A stretch of DNA of 64,000 nt from Arthrobacter sp. Leaf137 (lineage in GTDB: Bacteria; Actinomycetota; Actinomycetes; Actinomycetales; Micrococcaceae): positions 275,292-339,291 of the forward strand of contig NZ_LMOI01000024.1 in assembly GCF_001423525.1 (NCBI RefSeq), in the 5' to 3' direction. The number at the start of each line of letters is the position of its first letter. The first letter of the stretch is position 1. The notes below the pieces were generated by a model. It was not told the DNA's origin. It did no database searches and was given only the letters and a program-made list of their open reading frames with translations. Position numbers and translations under genes: made by a program. This document shows positions 16,744 to 26,258 of this stretch, piece by piece.

Positions 16744-17892
16744 ATGTCCCACAACAACCTGACGTCAGGGGAGCCGGCCGGGCGTCCCAAACCGCGGGTA
16801 GCGGTCCTGTTCGGCGGCCGGTCCAGCGAGCACGCCGTCAGCTGTGTTACCGCCGCCGGAGTACTCGGCGCCATTAATAAGGACAAGTACGAGGTCATCC
16901 CCATTGGGATCGCGAAATCGGGCCAGTGGGTACTGGCCAGCGGTGATACTGCCCAGTGGTCCCTTGCCGGCACGGCGCTGCCTGAGGTCGCACCCTCCGA
17001 CCAGACTGTCACGCTGGCCGAGATCGGCGGGGAGCATCAGCTGATCGTGGCTGCCCCCAACGAAGTTCCGCAGGAACTGGGCACGGTGGACGTGGTCTTT
17101 CCCCTCCTCCACGGGCCCTTCGGTGAAGACGGAACCATCCAGGGGCTCCTGGAACTCTCGGACACCCGGTACGTCGGCGCCGGGGTCCTGGCTTCGGCCG
17201 TGGGCATGGACAAGCACTTCATGAAGGTTGTCTTCGAGTCGGCGGGCCTCCATGTGGGGCCCTATGTCGCCGTTACCGACAGGCAATGGCAGAAGGATCC
17301 CGAGGCTGTCCGGAAGCAGGTCGACCGGCTGGGGTTCCCCGTGTTCGTTAAGCCTGCACGGGCGGGTTCCTCCATGGGCATCTCCAAGGTGGACTCGCTG
17401 GAAGGGCTGGATGCAGCCATCGAGGAAGCGCGCCGGCACGACCTCAAACTGGTCATCGAAGCCGGCATCGTCGGCCGGGAAATCGAATGCGCCGTGCTGG
17501 AAGGCCGTGGGACGGATGCTCCCCGGACCTCCATGCCCGGCGAGATTTCCGTGGCCGGCGGCGGCCACGAGTTCTACGACTTCAACGCCAAGTACGTCGA
17601 GGACGACGCCGCGTCGCTGAGCTGCCCGGCAGACATTCCTGATGAAGCCATCGCCAGGGTGCGCGACCTCGCCGCCGCAGCGTTCGATGCTGTCGGCGCC
17701 GAGGGCCTGAGCCGCGTTGACTTCTTCTACACGCCCGACGGCGACCTGATCATCAACGAGATCAACACCATGCCCGGGTTCACGCCCAAGAGTATGTACC
17801 CGCAGATGTGGGCTGCGTCCGGGCTCGGCTATGCCGATCTGATCGACGAACTGATCCACCTGGCCCTGAACCGGAAGACCGGACTGCGCTGA
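16744..17892 (+). CDS. ddl: D-alanine--D-alanine ligase
   Basis: 382-aa ATP-grasp ligase that makes the D-Ala-D-Ala dipeptide of peptidoglycan. Motifs: VAVLFGGRSSEHAVS at the N-terminus, LHGPFGEDGTIQGLLEL, MDKHFMK, the ATP-binding lysine region FPVFVKPARAGSSMGISKV, and the C-terminal metal site DFFYTPDGDLIINEINTMPGFTPKSMYP. The Tyr/Phe-linked omega-loop region looks like ordinary D-Ala ligase rather than a D-Lac ligase. It is the last gene of the murA-plsC-gpsA-ddl run and converges with the DUF3515 lipoprotein gene 38 bp away. Confidence 0.95.
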   Translation: MSHNNLTSGEPAGRPKPRVAVLFGGRSSEHAVSCVTAAGVLGAINKDKYEVIPIGIAKSGQWVLASGDTAQWSLAGTALPEVAPSDQTVTLAEIGGEHQLIVAAPNEVPQELGTVDVVFPLLHGPFGEDGTIQGLLELSDTRYVGAGVLASAVGMDKHFMKVVFESAGLHVGPYVAVTDRQWQKDPEAVRKQVDRLGFPVFVKPARAGSSMGISKVDSLEGLDAAIEEARRHDLKLVIEAGIVGREIECAVLEGRGTDAPRTSMPGEISVAGGGHEFYDFNAKYVEDDAASLSCPADIPDEAIARVRDLAAAAFDAVGAEGLSRVDFFYTPDGDLIINEINTMPGFTPKSMYPQMWAASGLGYADLIDELIHLALNRKTGLR

Positions 17893-17930
17893 GCTGAGCT
17901 TCCCCGGAGGCTGGGCGTGCCGAAGCCTGC

Positions 17931-18434
17931 CTACTGGCTCTGGGGCAGGTCCTGCAGTTCCTGCTGGCCTACGCAGTTGCGGCTGGCCGCCACCTTGCCC
18001 GCGGCCGTGGCGAGGTCGGCCAGCACTGTAGCGGAGCTGATCTTGTCCGGGTCCATCAGGATTTCGGTGGCGGGTTCGCGGCCATAGGTGGTGAGCGTCC
18101 ACACCGGATCGCCCTCCTTGATGACCCAGTCAATGCCGTTGACCGTGACGCAGCGGTCCGTGGTGGGGCCAGGAACGTTCACGCCGCACCGCAGGATCAC
18201 CAGCGAGGGATCACCCCAGGCCGCGGTGGCCTGGCTGTTGGTCTGCCGCAGCGTTGCCTCACCAATGGTGTCCGGGAGGGCCACCATCATGGGCGCGCAG
18301 GCAGGGTTGGCGGCGTCCTGGGCGGCGGTAACGTCGACGGCGGGGGAGCAGCCTGCCAGCGGGAGGGCCAACATGGCCCCCATAAGCGCCGTCCTGGCAG
18401 CGCGGCGGGGCAGGGACAGGTGGCGGCGGGGCAT
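17931..18434 (-). CDS. DUF3515 lipoprotein
   Basis: 167-aa predicted lipoprotein. The N-terminus has basic residues, a short hydrophobic stretch and the lipobox LPLAGC, so it should be cut before the cysteine and anchored on the outer face of the membrane. The mature part matches the DUF3515 style (LRCGVNVPGPTTDRCVTVNGIDWVIKEGD), with two cysteines likely paired. Function is unknown; the position between ddl and thiL is conserved in actinobacteria as far as I recall. Start ATG 18434. Confidence 0.85.
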   Translation of the reverse strand: MPRRHLSLPRRAARTALMGAMLALPLAGCSPAVDVTAAQDAANPACAPMMVALPDTIGEATLRQTNSQATAAWGDPSLVILRCGVNVPGPTTDRCVTVNGIDWVIKEGDPVWTLTTYGREPATEILMDPDKISSATVLADLATAAGKVAASRNCVGQQELQDLPQSQ

Positions 18435-18565
18435 GGTCCAAGCCTATCGCCGGAACGGAGTGTTCCGGACACCGCAGTACCCCTCCGGAACACCCGGCAG
18501 CTCACCCAAGCTCCGGTCACACTTGCCCTGCCGGGAATGTCAGTGCCGCGCTGTAGCGTAGTGGG

Positions 18566-19609
18566 GTGCCTGAAAAGCCTATGACTGAAGCAGATTCTCC
18601 GGTGGTTGCCGTCCTCTCCGAGGCCGAACTGCTGGCACGGATCTTCCCCCGCCTGGCGATGGACGCAGGGCATTCCGCCGCCACCCTCCTTGGCCCCGGT
18701 GACGACGCCGCCATCATCAGCGCGCCGGACGCCAGGACGGTCATCAGCATCGACACCCAGGTCCAGGACCAGGACTTCCGCCTCGCCTGGCCCAACGGAT
18801 ACTGCACCACAGGCTTTGACGTCGGCTGGAAGGCGGCGGCCCAGAACCTCAGCGACATCAACGCCATGGGTGCCCGGGCCACCTCCATGGTGGTAAGCCT
18901 CACGTTGCCGCCGGACACCCCTGTGGCCTGGGTGGAGCAGCTGGCCGACGGCCTCACCGCCGGGATCCGGGAACTGGGAGCGTCAGGCTGTTCGGTGGCG
19001 GGCGGCGACCTGGGACGGGGCCGGGAAATATCCGTGACCGTCGCAGTGCTCGGCACGCTCGACGGCGGGCAGCCAGTCCTCCGCTCTGGCGCCAGGCCGG
19101 GGGACGTCCTTGCCCTGGCAGGTACGGCGGGCCGCGCCGCTGCGGGCCTGGCCCTCCTGGAGTCCTCGGTCCATGTAGGGCGGCTGGATCCGCAGCAGCG
19201 CAACCTGGTGGACCTCCAATGCCGTCCCGTGCCGCCGCTCGGCGCCGGGCCCGCAGCACGGGCGGCAGGCGCCACCGCAATGCTGGACGTCTCGGATGGC
19301 CTGCTGCGGGATGGACACCGGATTGCATTGGCCAGCGGCGTCTCCGTAGACCTCGACCCGGACAGCCTGGACCTGCTGGCCGCTGCCCTGGAACCGGCCG
19401 CGGCCCTGCTGCAGACGGATGCCGGGACGTGGTTGCTGGGTGGAGGAGAGGACCATGGATTGCTCGCCACCTTCCCGCCGGACGTTCAGCTTCCTCCCGG
19501 ATTCACTGCGATAGGCTCGGTACAAGCACTGGGAATCGACGAAGGTCCGCGCGTGACGATTGCGGGCCGGGCCGCGGACACCGGGGGATGGGACCACTTT
19601 GCAGACTAA
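18566..19609 (+). CDS. thiL: Thiamine-monophosphate kinase
   Basis: 347-aa PurM-fold kinase that phosphorylates thiamine monophosphate to the cofactor thiamine diphosphate. Family marks: LLGPGDDAAII near residues 40-50, TQVQDQDFR, WKAAAQNLSDINAMGA, and VAGGDLGRG. The GTG at 18566 is used here; the ATG at 18578 is an alternative that removes four residues. The 3' end overlaps the DAK2 gene. thiC, for the same pathway, lies far away under a TPP riboswitch. Confidence 0.94.
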   Translation: MPEKPMTEADSPVVAVLSEAELLARIFPRLAMDAGHSAATLLGPGDDAAIISAPDARTVISIDTQVQDQDFRLAWPNGYCTTGFDVGWKAAAQNLSDINAMGARATSMVVSLTLPPDTPVAWVEQLADGLTAGIRELGASGCSVAGGDLGRGREISVTVAVLGTLDGGQPVLRSGARPGDVLALAGTAGRAAAGLALLESSVHVGRLDPQQRNLVDLQCRPVPPLGAGPAARAAGATAMLDVSDGLLRDGHRIALASGVSVDLDPDSLDLLAAALEPAAALLQTDAGTWLLGGGEDHGLLATFPPDVQLPPGFTAIGSVQALGIDEGPRVTIAGRAADTGGWDHFAD

Positions 19610-20624
19610 GATCGCCGCCAATGCCCAGGCTATGAGGCGGTGGCTCAACAAAGCGGAAACCGCGCTGGGCAACCACAGTGACCGCCTCAACGCCATCAAT
19701 ATCTTCCCTGTCGCTGACGGCGACACCGGCACCAACCTCTACCTCACGGTCCGTGCAGCCTCCGATGCCCTGGACGGGCTGGACCCGTCAGTCACGGACG
19801 TCGGCGCCGTCCTTACCCACGCGGGCCAGGCGGCGCTGGAAAAAGCGCGGGGCAACTCCGGGACGCTGTTCTCCGTCTTCCTCTGCGCGGCGGCGGAACC
19901 CCTGGCAGGCCAGCAGCGCCTCAGCTCGGCCCTGCTGGCAACAGCCCTGCACCGGGCCCAGATCCGTGCCTGGACCGCCCTGAGCGATCCCGTGCCCGGG
20001 ACCATGCTTTCCGTCATGGAAGCCGCATCCCTGGCGGCCGGAGAGATCGACGCCCTGCATCCCGGAGATGACAGTAACCACGCCCTCGGGGTGACGCTGG
20101 ACGCCGCGGTTGCCGCGGCATTGGCCGCCGTCGTCTCCACGGAGGACCAGCTCGATGCCCTGCAGGCAGCCAAGGTGGTGGATGCCGGCGGCGTGGGGCT
20201 GCTGTTAATCCTGGACTGCCTCCGCTCCGTGGTCCTGGGCGAGGAGCTGCAGGGTACGCTGCTCGATGACCTTCACGGCTACAACGTCCAGGACCCCCAC
20301 ATCCACACCAGCATGCCGGTGGACGAAGGCGTGGAGGTCATGTGCACCATTAGCCTTTCGCCCCTGGATGCAGCCACGCTCCGGCAGCACCTGGACGAGC
20401 TGGGCGATTCGGTCATCATGAGCCAGCTGGGCGGTGGGGAAGCCGGCGACGGCACCTACCGGTGGCGGGTCCACGTGCACGTCCCCACGCCGGGTCCGGC
20501 CGTGGAACTGATCCGCACCCTGGGTACGCCCACTGACATGTCCATCAGCGCCCTGTCTGACACGTCCGGCCACCGGAGCCAGGCGCTTCAGGAGGCAGTG
20601 GACTCCGGTGGGCATGAACGCTGA
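19599..20624 (+). CDS. DAK2-domain protein (FakA/YloV-like)
   Basis: 341-aa protein with an N-terminal DhaL/DAK2 nucleotide-binding domain (NIFPVADGDTGTNLYLT with metal-binding aspartates, GNSGTLFSVFL, GTMLSVMEAA, DAGGVGLLLIL) and a C-terminal alpha/beta domain like the middle region of FakA. It is shorter than Firmicute FakA (about 550 aa). By family it may be the ATP-binding part of a fatty-acid kinase; that is unproven here. Its place just before recG matches the yloV-recG neighbourhood of many bacteria. Start is uncertain: TTG 19599 overlaps thiL by 11 bp with an upstream GGGGGATGGGA, while ATG 19632 is the alternative. Confidence 0.8.
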   Translation: MQTKIAANAQAMRRWLNKAETALGNHSDRLNAINIFPVADGDTGTNLYLTVRAASDALDGLDPSVTDVGAVLTHAGQAALEKARGNSGTLFSVFLCAAAEPLAGQQRLSSALLATALHRAQIRAWTALSDPVPGTMLSVMEAASLAAGEIDALHPGDDSNHALGVTLDAAVAAALAAVVSTEDQLDALQAAKVVDAGGVGLLLILDCLRSVVLGEELQGTLLDDLHGYNVQDPHIHTSMPVDEGVEVMCTISLSPLDAATLRQHLDELGDSVIMSQLGGGEAGDGTYRWRVHVHVPTPGPAVELIRTLGTPTDMSISALSDTSGHRSQALQEAVDSGGHER

Positions 20625-22887
20625 GCCCGGCCTGGCCCTGGAACGCCGCATCGGCAAGCGTTCAGCGGGGGTTATCGAAAAACACCTCAACATCACCACG
20701 GTTGAGGGCCTGCTCAACTATTTCCCGCGGCGTTACATGACACGTGGCGAACTGACGCCCATCAATGAACTGCCGCGTGACGAAGAAGTAACCCTGATCG
20801 CGCGGGTCCTCTCGAGCAATACCCGCTCCATGCAGGCGCGCAAGGGATCCATCACCGACGTCGTTATCTCGGACGATGACGGCAGGAACGGCGTGAAACT
20901 GGTCGGCGGTAACGATTTCCACGGCAAAGCCCCCGGGACCCTGAAAATCACCTTCTTCAACGCCTTCCGGGCAAAGAGCGAACTGCTGCCCGGCCGCCGG
21001 GCGTTGTTCTCAGGCAAGGTCACCAGTTTTAAGGGATCCCTCGGCCTGACCAACCCCGATTTCCAGGTATTGGACTCGGACCCCTTCACAGCCGGCGGCG
21101 ATGACCCGGAGAAACTCGCGGCCATGCCCATTCCCGTGTACCCGGCCACGGCAAAGCTGCCCAGCTGGAAAATCCAAAAGGTCATCGCCACCCTGCTCGA
21201 AACTGTTGACCTCGGCGCACTGCCGGATCCGGTTCCGGGGACCGTCACCGAGCGGGAGGAATTCCTGCCGCTCGCGGAGGCTTACCGGCTGATCCATGAG
21301 CCGGAAACGGCGGCGGACTGGCAACGCGCACGCCACCGGTTCCGCTACCAGGAGGCGCTGGTGCTGCAGTCTGCCCTGGCCAGGCGGCGGTCCCAGCTGG
21401 CTGCTGAGGAAGCAACAGCCAGACGGCCGGTCCCGGACGGCCTGCTGGCCGCATTCGACCGCAACCTCCCCTTCACGCTCACCGACGGCCAGGCCGCCGT
21501 CGGAAGAACCCTGGCGGCGGGGCTCGCCGCGGACCACCCGATGAACCGCTTGCTGCAGGGCGAAGTAGGTTCGGGTAAAACCGTCGTGGCGCTGCGGGCC
21601 ATGCTGCAGGTGGTGGACGCCGGAGGCCAGGCCGCACTGCTGGCTCCAACAGAGGTCCTTGCCGCCCAGCACTTCGACTCCATTCGCCGGACGCTCGGCC
21701 CGCTATCCAGGGACGGGCTGCTCGGCGCGTTTGGCGGCACGGACGGGGAAGCGGTGCAGGTTACCCTGCTGACCGGTTCCATGCCTACCGCCGCCCGCAG
21801 GCAGGCCCTGCTGGACGCCGCGTCAGGGACAGCGGGGATCGTCATAGGTACCCACGCATTGTTAAGCGACAACGTGTCCTTCTACGATCTGGGGCTGATC
21901 GTGGTGGACGAGCAGCACCGCTTTGGCGTGGAGCAGCGCGATGCCCTGCGGGCCAAGGCCAGGAAACCTCCGCACCTGTTGGTGATGACCGCTACGCCTA
22001 TCCCGCGCACCGTGGCCATGACCGTCTTTGGCGACCTTGAAACCTCCACCCTGGACGAACTTCCCAAGGGCCGTGCCCCCATTTCAACCCATCTGGTCGG
22101 CCTGGCGGAGAACCCGGGCTGGGCCGGACGGATCTGGGCCCGGGCCCGCGAGGAAATTGATGCCGGCCACCAGGTCTACGTTGTCTGCCCCAAGATCGGC
22201 ACCGACGACGACGGCGACTTCAGCCCGGGCGAAGCGGAGCCGGCCGCCGCCGACCTTGAGGAGAACGGGCGGGAACTTGCCTCCGTGACAGCCGTCGTCG
22301 AGCAGCTGCAGGACGAACCATCCATCGCCGGCGTGCCTGTGGCCCCGCTGCACGGACGCCAGGACCCGGACCTCAAGTCGGCCACCATGGCAGGCTTCGC
22401 GGCCAACTCCGTCAAACTGCTCGTTTCCACCACCGTGATCGAGGTGGGCGTGGACGTCCATAACGCAACGATGATGGTCATCCTGGACGCCGACCGGTTC
22501 GGCATCTCCCAATTGCACCAGCTTCGCGGACGGGTTGGCCGGGGCGGGCTTCCCGGGACTTGCCTCCTGGTCACTTCGCTGGAACGCGGACACCCCAGCC
22601 GGCGGCGGCTTGACGCGGTAGCCGCCACAACCGACGGTTTCGTCCTCTCGCAGGAGGACCTCAAGCTGCGCCGGGAGGGCGACATCCTGGGCGCCTCCCA
22701 GTCCGGCGGCCGGTCCACACTCAGGCTACTCCGCGTCCTGGAGCATGAGGACATCATTGCCCAGGCCCGTTCCGATGCCCAGGAGATCGTCACCGGCGAT
22801 CCGTCCCTCGCCGCCCACCCTGAGCTGGCGGATGCCATCGACAGATACCTCAACCCCGAAAAGGAGGCGTTCCTTGAACGCGGTTAG
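20608..22887 (+). CDS. recG: ATP-dependent DNA helicase RecG
   Basis: 759-aa superfamily 2 helicase that remodels stalled replication forks and branched DNA. An N-terminal wedge/OB domain is followed by two helicase domains: Walker A GEVGSGKT near 317-324, DEQH near 434-437, MTATPIPRT (motif III), VCPKIG, TTVIEVGVDV, and the C-terminal LRGRVGRGG (motif VI). The N-terminal part before the OB domain is shorter than in some homologues. GTG 20608 overlaps the DAK2 gene by 17 bp; ATG 20614 would remove two residues. Followed 51 bp later by rsmD. Confidence 0.95.
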   Translation: MGMNAEPGLALERRIGKRSAGVIEKHLNITTVEGLLNYFPRRYMTRGELTPINELPRDEEVTLIARVLSSNTRSMQARKGSITDVVISDDDGRNGVKLVGGNDFHGKAPGTLKITFFNAFRAKSELLPGRRALFSGKVTSFKGSLGLTNPDFQVLDSDPFTAGGDDPEKLAAMPIPVYPATAKLPSWKIQKVIATLLETVDLGALPDPVPGTVTEREEFLPLAEAYRLIHEPETAADWQRARHRFRYQEALVLQSALARRRSQLAAEEATARRPVPDGLLAAFDRNLPFTLTDGQAAVGRTLAAGLAADHPMNRLLQGEVGSGKTVVALRAMLQVVDAGGQAALLAPTEVLAAQHFDSIRRTLGPLSRDGLLGAFGGTDGEAVQVTLLTGSMPTAARRQALLDAASGTAGIVIGTHALLSDNVSFYDLGLIVVDEQHRFGVEQRDALRAKARKPPHLLVMTATPIPRTVAMTVFGDLETSTLDELPKGRAPISTHLVGLAENPGWAGRIWARAREEIDAGHQVYVVCPKIGTDDDGDFSPGEAEPAAADLEENGRELASVTAVVEQLQDEPSIAGVPVAPLHGRQDPDLKSATMAGFAANSVKLLVSTTVIEVGVDVHNATMMVILDADRFGISQLHQLRGRVGRGGLPGTCLLVTSLERGHPSRRRLDAVAATTDGFVLSQEDLKLRREGDILGASQSGGRSTLRLLRVLEHEDIIAQARSDAQEIVTGDPSLAAHPELADAIDRYLNPEKEAFLERG

Positions 22888-22938
22888 CAAGGACCCTGCC
22901 GGAAGCAGCAGGACCGCGGCCGGACAGCGGGTGCCCGC

Positions 22939-23553
22939 ATGAGCCGGATCATCTCAGGAGCGGCCGGCGGCACCCCACTGTCCTCCGTCCCGGGCTCGCT
23001 GACCCGCCCCACCACCGACCGCGTCAAGGAGGCACTCTTCTCCCGCCTCGATGCCTTCGGTGTCATCGCCGGAGCCCGCGTACTGGATCTGTACGCCGGG
23101 TCCGGTTCGCTGGGGGTTGAAAGCGGCAGCCGGGGAGCCGGCAGCGTGGACCTTGTCGAATCCGAGGCCAAGGCAAGCGCGGTGTGCCAGCGCAACGCGG
23201 ACCTGATCAACGGCGTTGTGGGCCGCAAGGCAGTAACCGTCCACCGGTCCAAGGTGGAGCCCTTCCTGGACCGCGCCGCGGAGTCGGCAGCGTGGGACCT
23301 GGTATTCCTGGACCCGCCCTACCCGCTCGACGAAGTGGCGCTTGCCGCGGTGCTGCGCAAACTCGCCGCTCATCTGGCGCCGTCCGCCGTCGTCGTCGTG
23401 GAACGGTCCTCCCGGTCGCCCGAACCGGAATGGCCCGCCGAACTGGAACGGTTCGCCGAGAAGAAGTACGGCGAGACCCGGCTCTGGTTTGCTGAGCCCT
23501 ACGTGCCGGACGCCATTGACAGCGATGACCTCCCGGCCGCTGCGGAGTCCTAG
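22939..23553 (+). CDS. rsmD: 16S rRNA (guanine-N2)-methyltransferase RsmD
   Basis: 204-aa SAM-dependent methyltransferase that modifies G966 (E. coli numbering) of 16S rRNA. The RsmD start MSRIISGAAGG, the SAM site VLDLYAGSGSLGVES near residue 50 and the catalytic DPPY at 125-128 are all present. recG-rsmD-coaD is a common order; here two minus-strand genes (spermidine-synthase-like and aminotransferase) are inserted between rsmD and coaD. Confidence 0.95.
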   Translation: MSRIISGAAGGTPLSSVPGSLTRPTTDRVKEALFSRLDAFGVIAGARVLDLYAGSGSLGVESGSRGAGSVDLVESEAKASAVCQRNADLINGVVGRKAVTVHRSKVEPFLDRAAESAAWDLVFLDPPYPLDEVALAAVLRKLAAHLAPSAVVVVERSSRSPEPEWPAELERFAEKKYGETRLWFAEPYVPDAIDSDDLPAAAES

Positions 23554-23598
23554 CAGCCACGATCGGCCTGGATGCCGCTGAGGTTCCGGGCCGACCCG

Positions 23599-24387
23599 TT
23601 ATGGGGCCAGCTGGTCCAGGTCCACTCCCGCCAGTACCTTCGCCGGGTGGGGGCCGTGGGCCGTGAGCTGGGCGGTCCACTCCCGCGGCCAGGCCGCCTG
23701 GGTCCCGGCCAGGATGATGTTGCCCGGGTACCGGCCTTCGAACATGCCGTTTTCGGCGAAGGCCGCAACGTCCGCCATGGTCTCCTTCAGCGCCGCCACC
23801 TGGCTTCGGACCAGGGTGAGCGCGGGCTCGTCTCCCACGTTGACCACCATCAGCCCCGAGGGTTCCAGCTTCGCCCGGACCTCGCTGTAGAAGTCGGCGC
23901 AGGCGATGTGCGCCGGCGCTTCCGGGCCGGAGAAGATGTCCAGGATGACGACGTCGAACGTGAGCTCCGGGTCAAGGTCACCGAGTGCCTGCCGGGCGTC
24001 GCCGATGATGGCGTGCAGGTCCGTTCCCGCAGGCAGGGGCAATTCCCGCAGGACGAAATCCAGCAGCTCGCGCTCCAGCTCCACCGCGTACTGCACGGAG
24101 CCGGGCCGGGTCGCCTGTATATAACGGGCCAGGGTCAGCGCGCCCGCCCCGAGGTGCAGCGCCCGGACAGGCGCTCCGGCGGGGGCCGCCAGGTCAACCA
24201 GGTGGCCGATCCGGCGAAGGTATTCGTAGAAGATGTCTTCGGGGTGGGACAGGTTCACATGCGACTGCTCTGCCCCGCCGATGCTGAGCACATAGCTGCC
24301 GTCGGTGAACGCGTCCGGCTCGATGGTGGCGTGTTGGCCGGTGGCGCGGAGGAACCGGGAGGCGTGCCCGGGATTGCCTGCCGCCAT
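23599..24387 (-). CDS. Spermidine-synthase-like methyltransferase-fold protein
   Basis: 262-aa protein with the spermidine-synthase fold: ALHLGAGALTLARYIQATRPG (nucleotide-binding loop), VELERELLDFV, IIGDARQALG and VVILDIFSGPEAPAHI. It lacks the usual full N-terminal beta-hairpin domain and the GGG-type loop is GAG, so polyamine synthesis is not certain; many actinobacteria carry such orphan proteins of unknown function. Its ATG at 24387 overlaps the last base of the upstream aminotransferase gene, so the two are one operon. The frame reaches TGA/TAA at 23599 and converges with rsmD. Confidence 0.78.
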   Translation of the reverse strand: MAAGNPGHASRFLRATGQHATIEPDAFTDGSYVLSIGGAEQSHVNLSHPEDIFYEYLRRIGHLVDLAAPAGAPVRALHLGAGALTLARYIQATRPGSVQYAVELERELLDFVLRELPLPAGTDLHAIIGDARQALGDLDPELTFDVVILDIFSGPEAPAHIACADFYSEVRAKLEPSGLMVVNVGDEPALTLVRSQVAALKETMADVAAFAENGMFEGRYPGNIILAGTQAAWPREWTAQLTAHGPHPAKVLAGVDLDQLAP

Positions 24388-25616
24388 CAGAGCCTGCTGC
24401 TCAGCGTGGCCAGCCGCCGGGCCGCCTCTTCGAGGACGTCCGCTTTCTTGCAGAAGGCGAAGCGGAGCAGGCTGCGCGTGCGTTCAGCTCCTTCAGGGTG
24501 GCAGAACACCGGCACCGGGATCGCTGCCACCCCTACCAGCCCGGGCAGCCGCCGCGCGAGGTCCACCGAGTCGGTGATACCCAGCGGCGCCGTGTCGACG
24601 TTGACGAAGTAGGTGCCCTGCGGGGTGTAGACGTCGAAGCCGGCGGCGCGCAGCCCCTCACTGAGGATGTCGCGCTTGTGCTCAAGCGAGGCCGCGATTC
24701 CCTGGTAGAAACTGTCAGGGAGGCCCAGCCCTGCTGCTATGGCGGGCTGGAAGGGGGTGCCTGAGCTGTAGGTGAGGAACTGCTTGACGGTGCGTGCGGC
24801 GGCCACCAGCTCTTCGGGGCCGGTCAGCCAACCGATTTTCCAGCCCGTGAGGGAGAAGGTCTTTCCGGCAGAGGAGATGGTGATGGTCCGTTCGGCCGCA
24901 CCGGGCAGGGACGCCACCGGGATGTGGCGGACGCCGAAGGTGAGGTGCTCATAAACCTCGTCGGTGATGATCAGCACGTCGTGCTTTTGTGCCAGGTCCA
25001 CGATTTTCTGGAGCACCTCGCGGGGAAAAACGGCCCCGGTGGGGTTGTGCGGATTATTCAGCAGGACCGTGCGGGTCCGTTCGCTGAACGCGGCCTCAAG
25101 GGCAGCCAGGTCCGGCATGAAATCAGGCGCGAGCAGCGGCGCGGTGACATGCGTGGCGCCCGACAACCCGATCACTGCGCCGTACGAGTCGTAGAACGGT
25201 TCAAGGGTGAGGACTTCGTCTCCGGGCCCGGTAAAGGCCAGCAGCGATGCGGCGATGGCCTCGGTGGCGCCGGTGGTGACCAGGACCTCCGTGTCGGGGT
25301 CAGGGGTCAGCCCGTAGAAACGTTCCTGGTGGGCGGCCACCGCGGCACGCAGCTGGGGGATACCTTTGCCGGGTGCGTACTGGTTGGCGCCCGCTGCGAT
25401 GGCGTTCCGGGCGGCGTCGAGGATTTCCTGTGGGCCGTCCTCGTCGGGGAAACCCTGGCCCAGGTTGATCGCCCCGGTGTGGACCGCGAGGTTGGTCATC
25501 TCCTCGAAGATCGTGACGCCGAGGCCGCCGTCAGCAGCCAGGAGGTTGGCTCCAAGGGCGGTCCGCTGCCATGGAGCGGGGGCAGAAGGCGCGGAAAGTT
25601 CCCGTGACGCGTGCAT
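24387..25616 (-). CDS. Pyridoxal-phosphate aminotransferase class I/II
   Basis: 409-aa fold-type I aminotransferase. PLP lysine lies in SSAGKTFSLTGWKIGW; the N-terminal substrate loop is INLGQGFPDEDGPQEIL, and NNPHNPTGAVFP and DEVYEHLTF are the cofactor-contact blocks. The pattern resembles the YbdL/KAT and N-succinyldiaminopimelate aminotransferase (DapC-like) groups, so methionine/kynurenine or lysine-pathway roles are both possible. ATG 25616 is preferred; ATG 25643 (adds MRSPGYHDW) would leave only 16 bp to the divergent coaD start. Long extension to 25772 is rejected because it overlaps coaD. Confidence 0.85.
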   Translation of the reverse strand: MHASRELSAPSAPAPWQRTALGANLLAADGGLGVTIFEEMTNLAVHTGAINLGQGFPDEDGPQEILDAARNAIAAGANQYAPGKGIPQLRAAVAAHQERFYGLTPDPDTEVLVTTGATEAIAASLLAFTGPGDEVLTLEPFYDSYGAVIGLSGATHVTAPLLAPDFMPDLAALEAAFSERTRTVLLNNPHNPTGAVFPREVLQKIVDLAQKHDVLIITDEVYEHLTFGVRHIPVASLPGAAERTITISSAGKTFSLTGWKIGWLTGPEELVAAARTVKQFLTYSSGTPFQPAIAAGLGLPDSFYQGIAASLEHKRDILSEGLRAAGFDVYTPQGTYFVNVDTAPLGITDSVDLARRLPGLVGVAAIPVPVFCHPEGAERTRSLLRFAFCKKADVLEEAARRLATLSSRL

Positions 25617-25659
25617 CCAGTCATGGTATCCCGGGCTTCGCATGGGGTAGGTTCGGAGC

Positions 25660-26160
25660 ATGAGACGAGCTGTCTGCCCCGGATCCTTTGATCCCATCCA
25701 TAACGGCCATCTCGAAGTCATTGCCCGCGCTGCCGGTCTCTTCGACGAAGTCATTGTGGCCATCTCCACCAACTACGCCAAGAAGTACCGGTTCAGCCTC
25801 GATGAGCGCCTCGAAATGGCGCGCGAAACCCTCGCGTCCCTCAAGGGAATCGTGGTGGAACCCGTAGGTGAGGGGCTGCTGGCTGAATACTGCCGGCAGC
25901 GGGGCGTCTCGGCCATCGTCAAGGGACTCAGGTCTTCCTCGGATTTTGATTATGAATTGCCCATGGCCACGATGAACAGGCAACTGAGCGGCGTGGAAAC
26001 TGTCTTCCTGCCTGCGGAAGCGCACTACATCCACCTGTCGTCGACCCTCATCAAGGAGGTGGCCGGGCTGGGCGGCAACGTCTCCGAGTACGTTCCCAGG
26101 TCCGTGCTGCGGAGGCTGCTGGCGGGCGAGCCTTCGGCAAATCAGCAGCCCAGGCGGTAG
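25660..26160 (+). CDS. coaD: Phosphopantetheine adenylyltransferase
   Basis: 166-aa nucleotidyltransferase for the penultimate step of coenzyme A synthesis (4'-phosphopantetheine + ATP to dephospho-CoA). The (H/T)xGH motif is in CPGSFDPIHNGHLEV, with YAKKYRFSLDERLEM, VKGLRSSSDFDYELPMA and the ATP-contact HLSSTLIKEVA typical of CoaD. It starts the coaD-yceD-rpmF-rnc-mutM-smc-ftsY series. Confidence 0.97.
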   Translation: MRRAVCPGSFDPIHNGHLEVIARAAGLFDEVIVAISTNYAKKYRFSLDERLEMARETLASLKGIVVEPVGEGLLAEYCRQRGVSAIVKGLRSSSDFDYELPMATMNRQLSGVETVFLPAEAHYIHLSSTLIKEVAGLGGNVSEYVPRSVLRRLLAGEPSANQQPRR

Positions 26161-26258
26161 GCTGGTCCGGTACTTCGGCGGTATCGCCGGCCGGTTTGAG
26201 TCCCCGTGGCTCTTCAGGCTAAGATGGTACGTCGGTCATATGTTCAACAGGAGTTCTC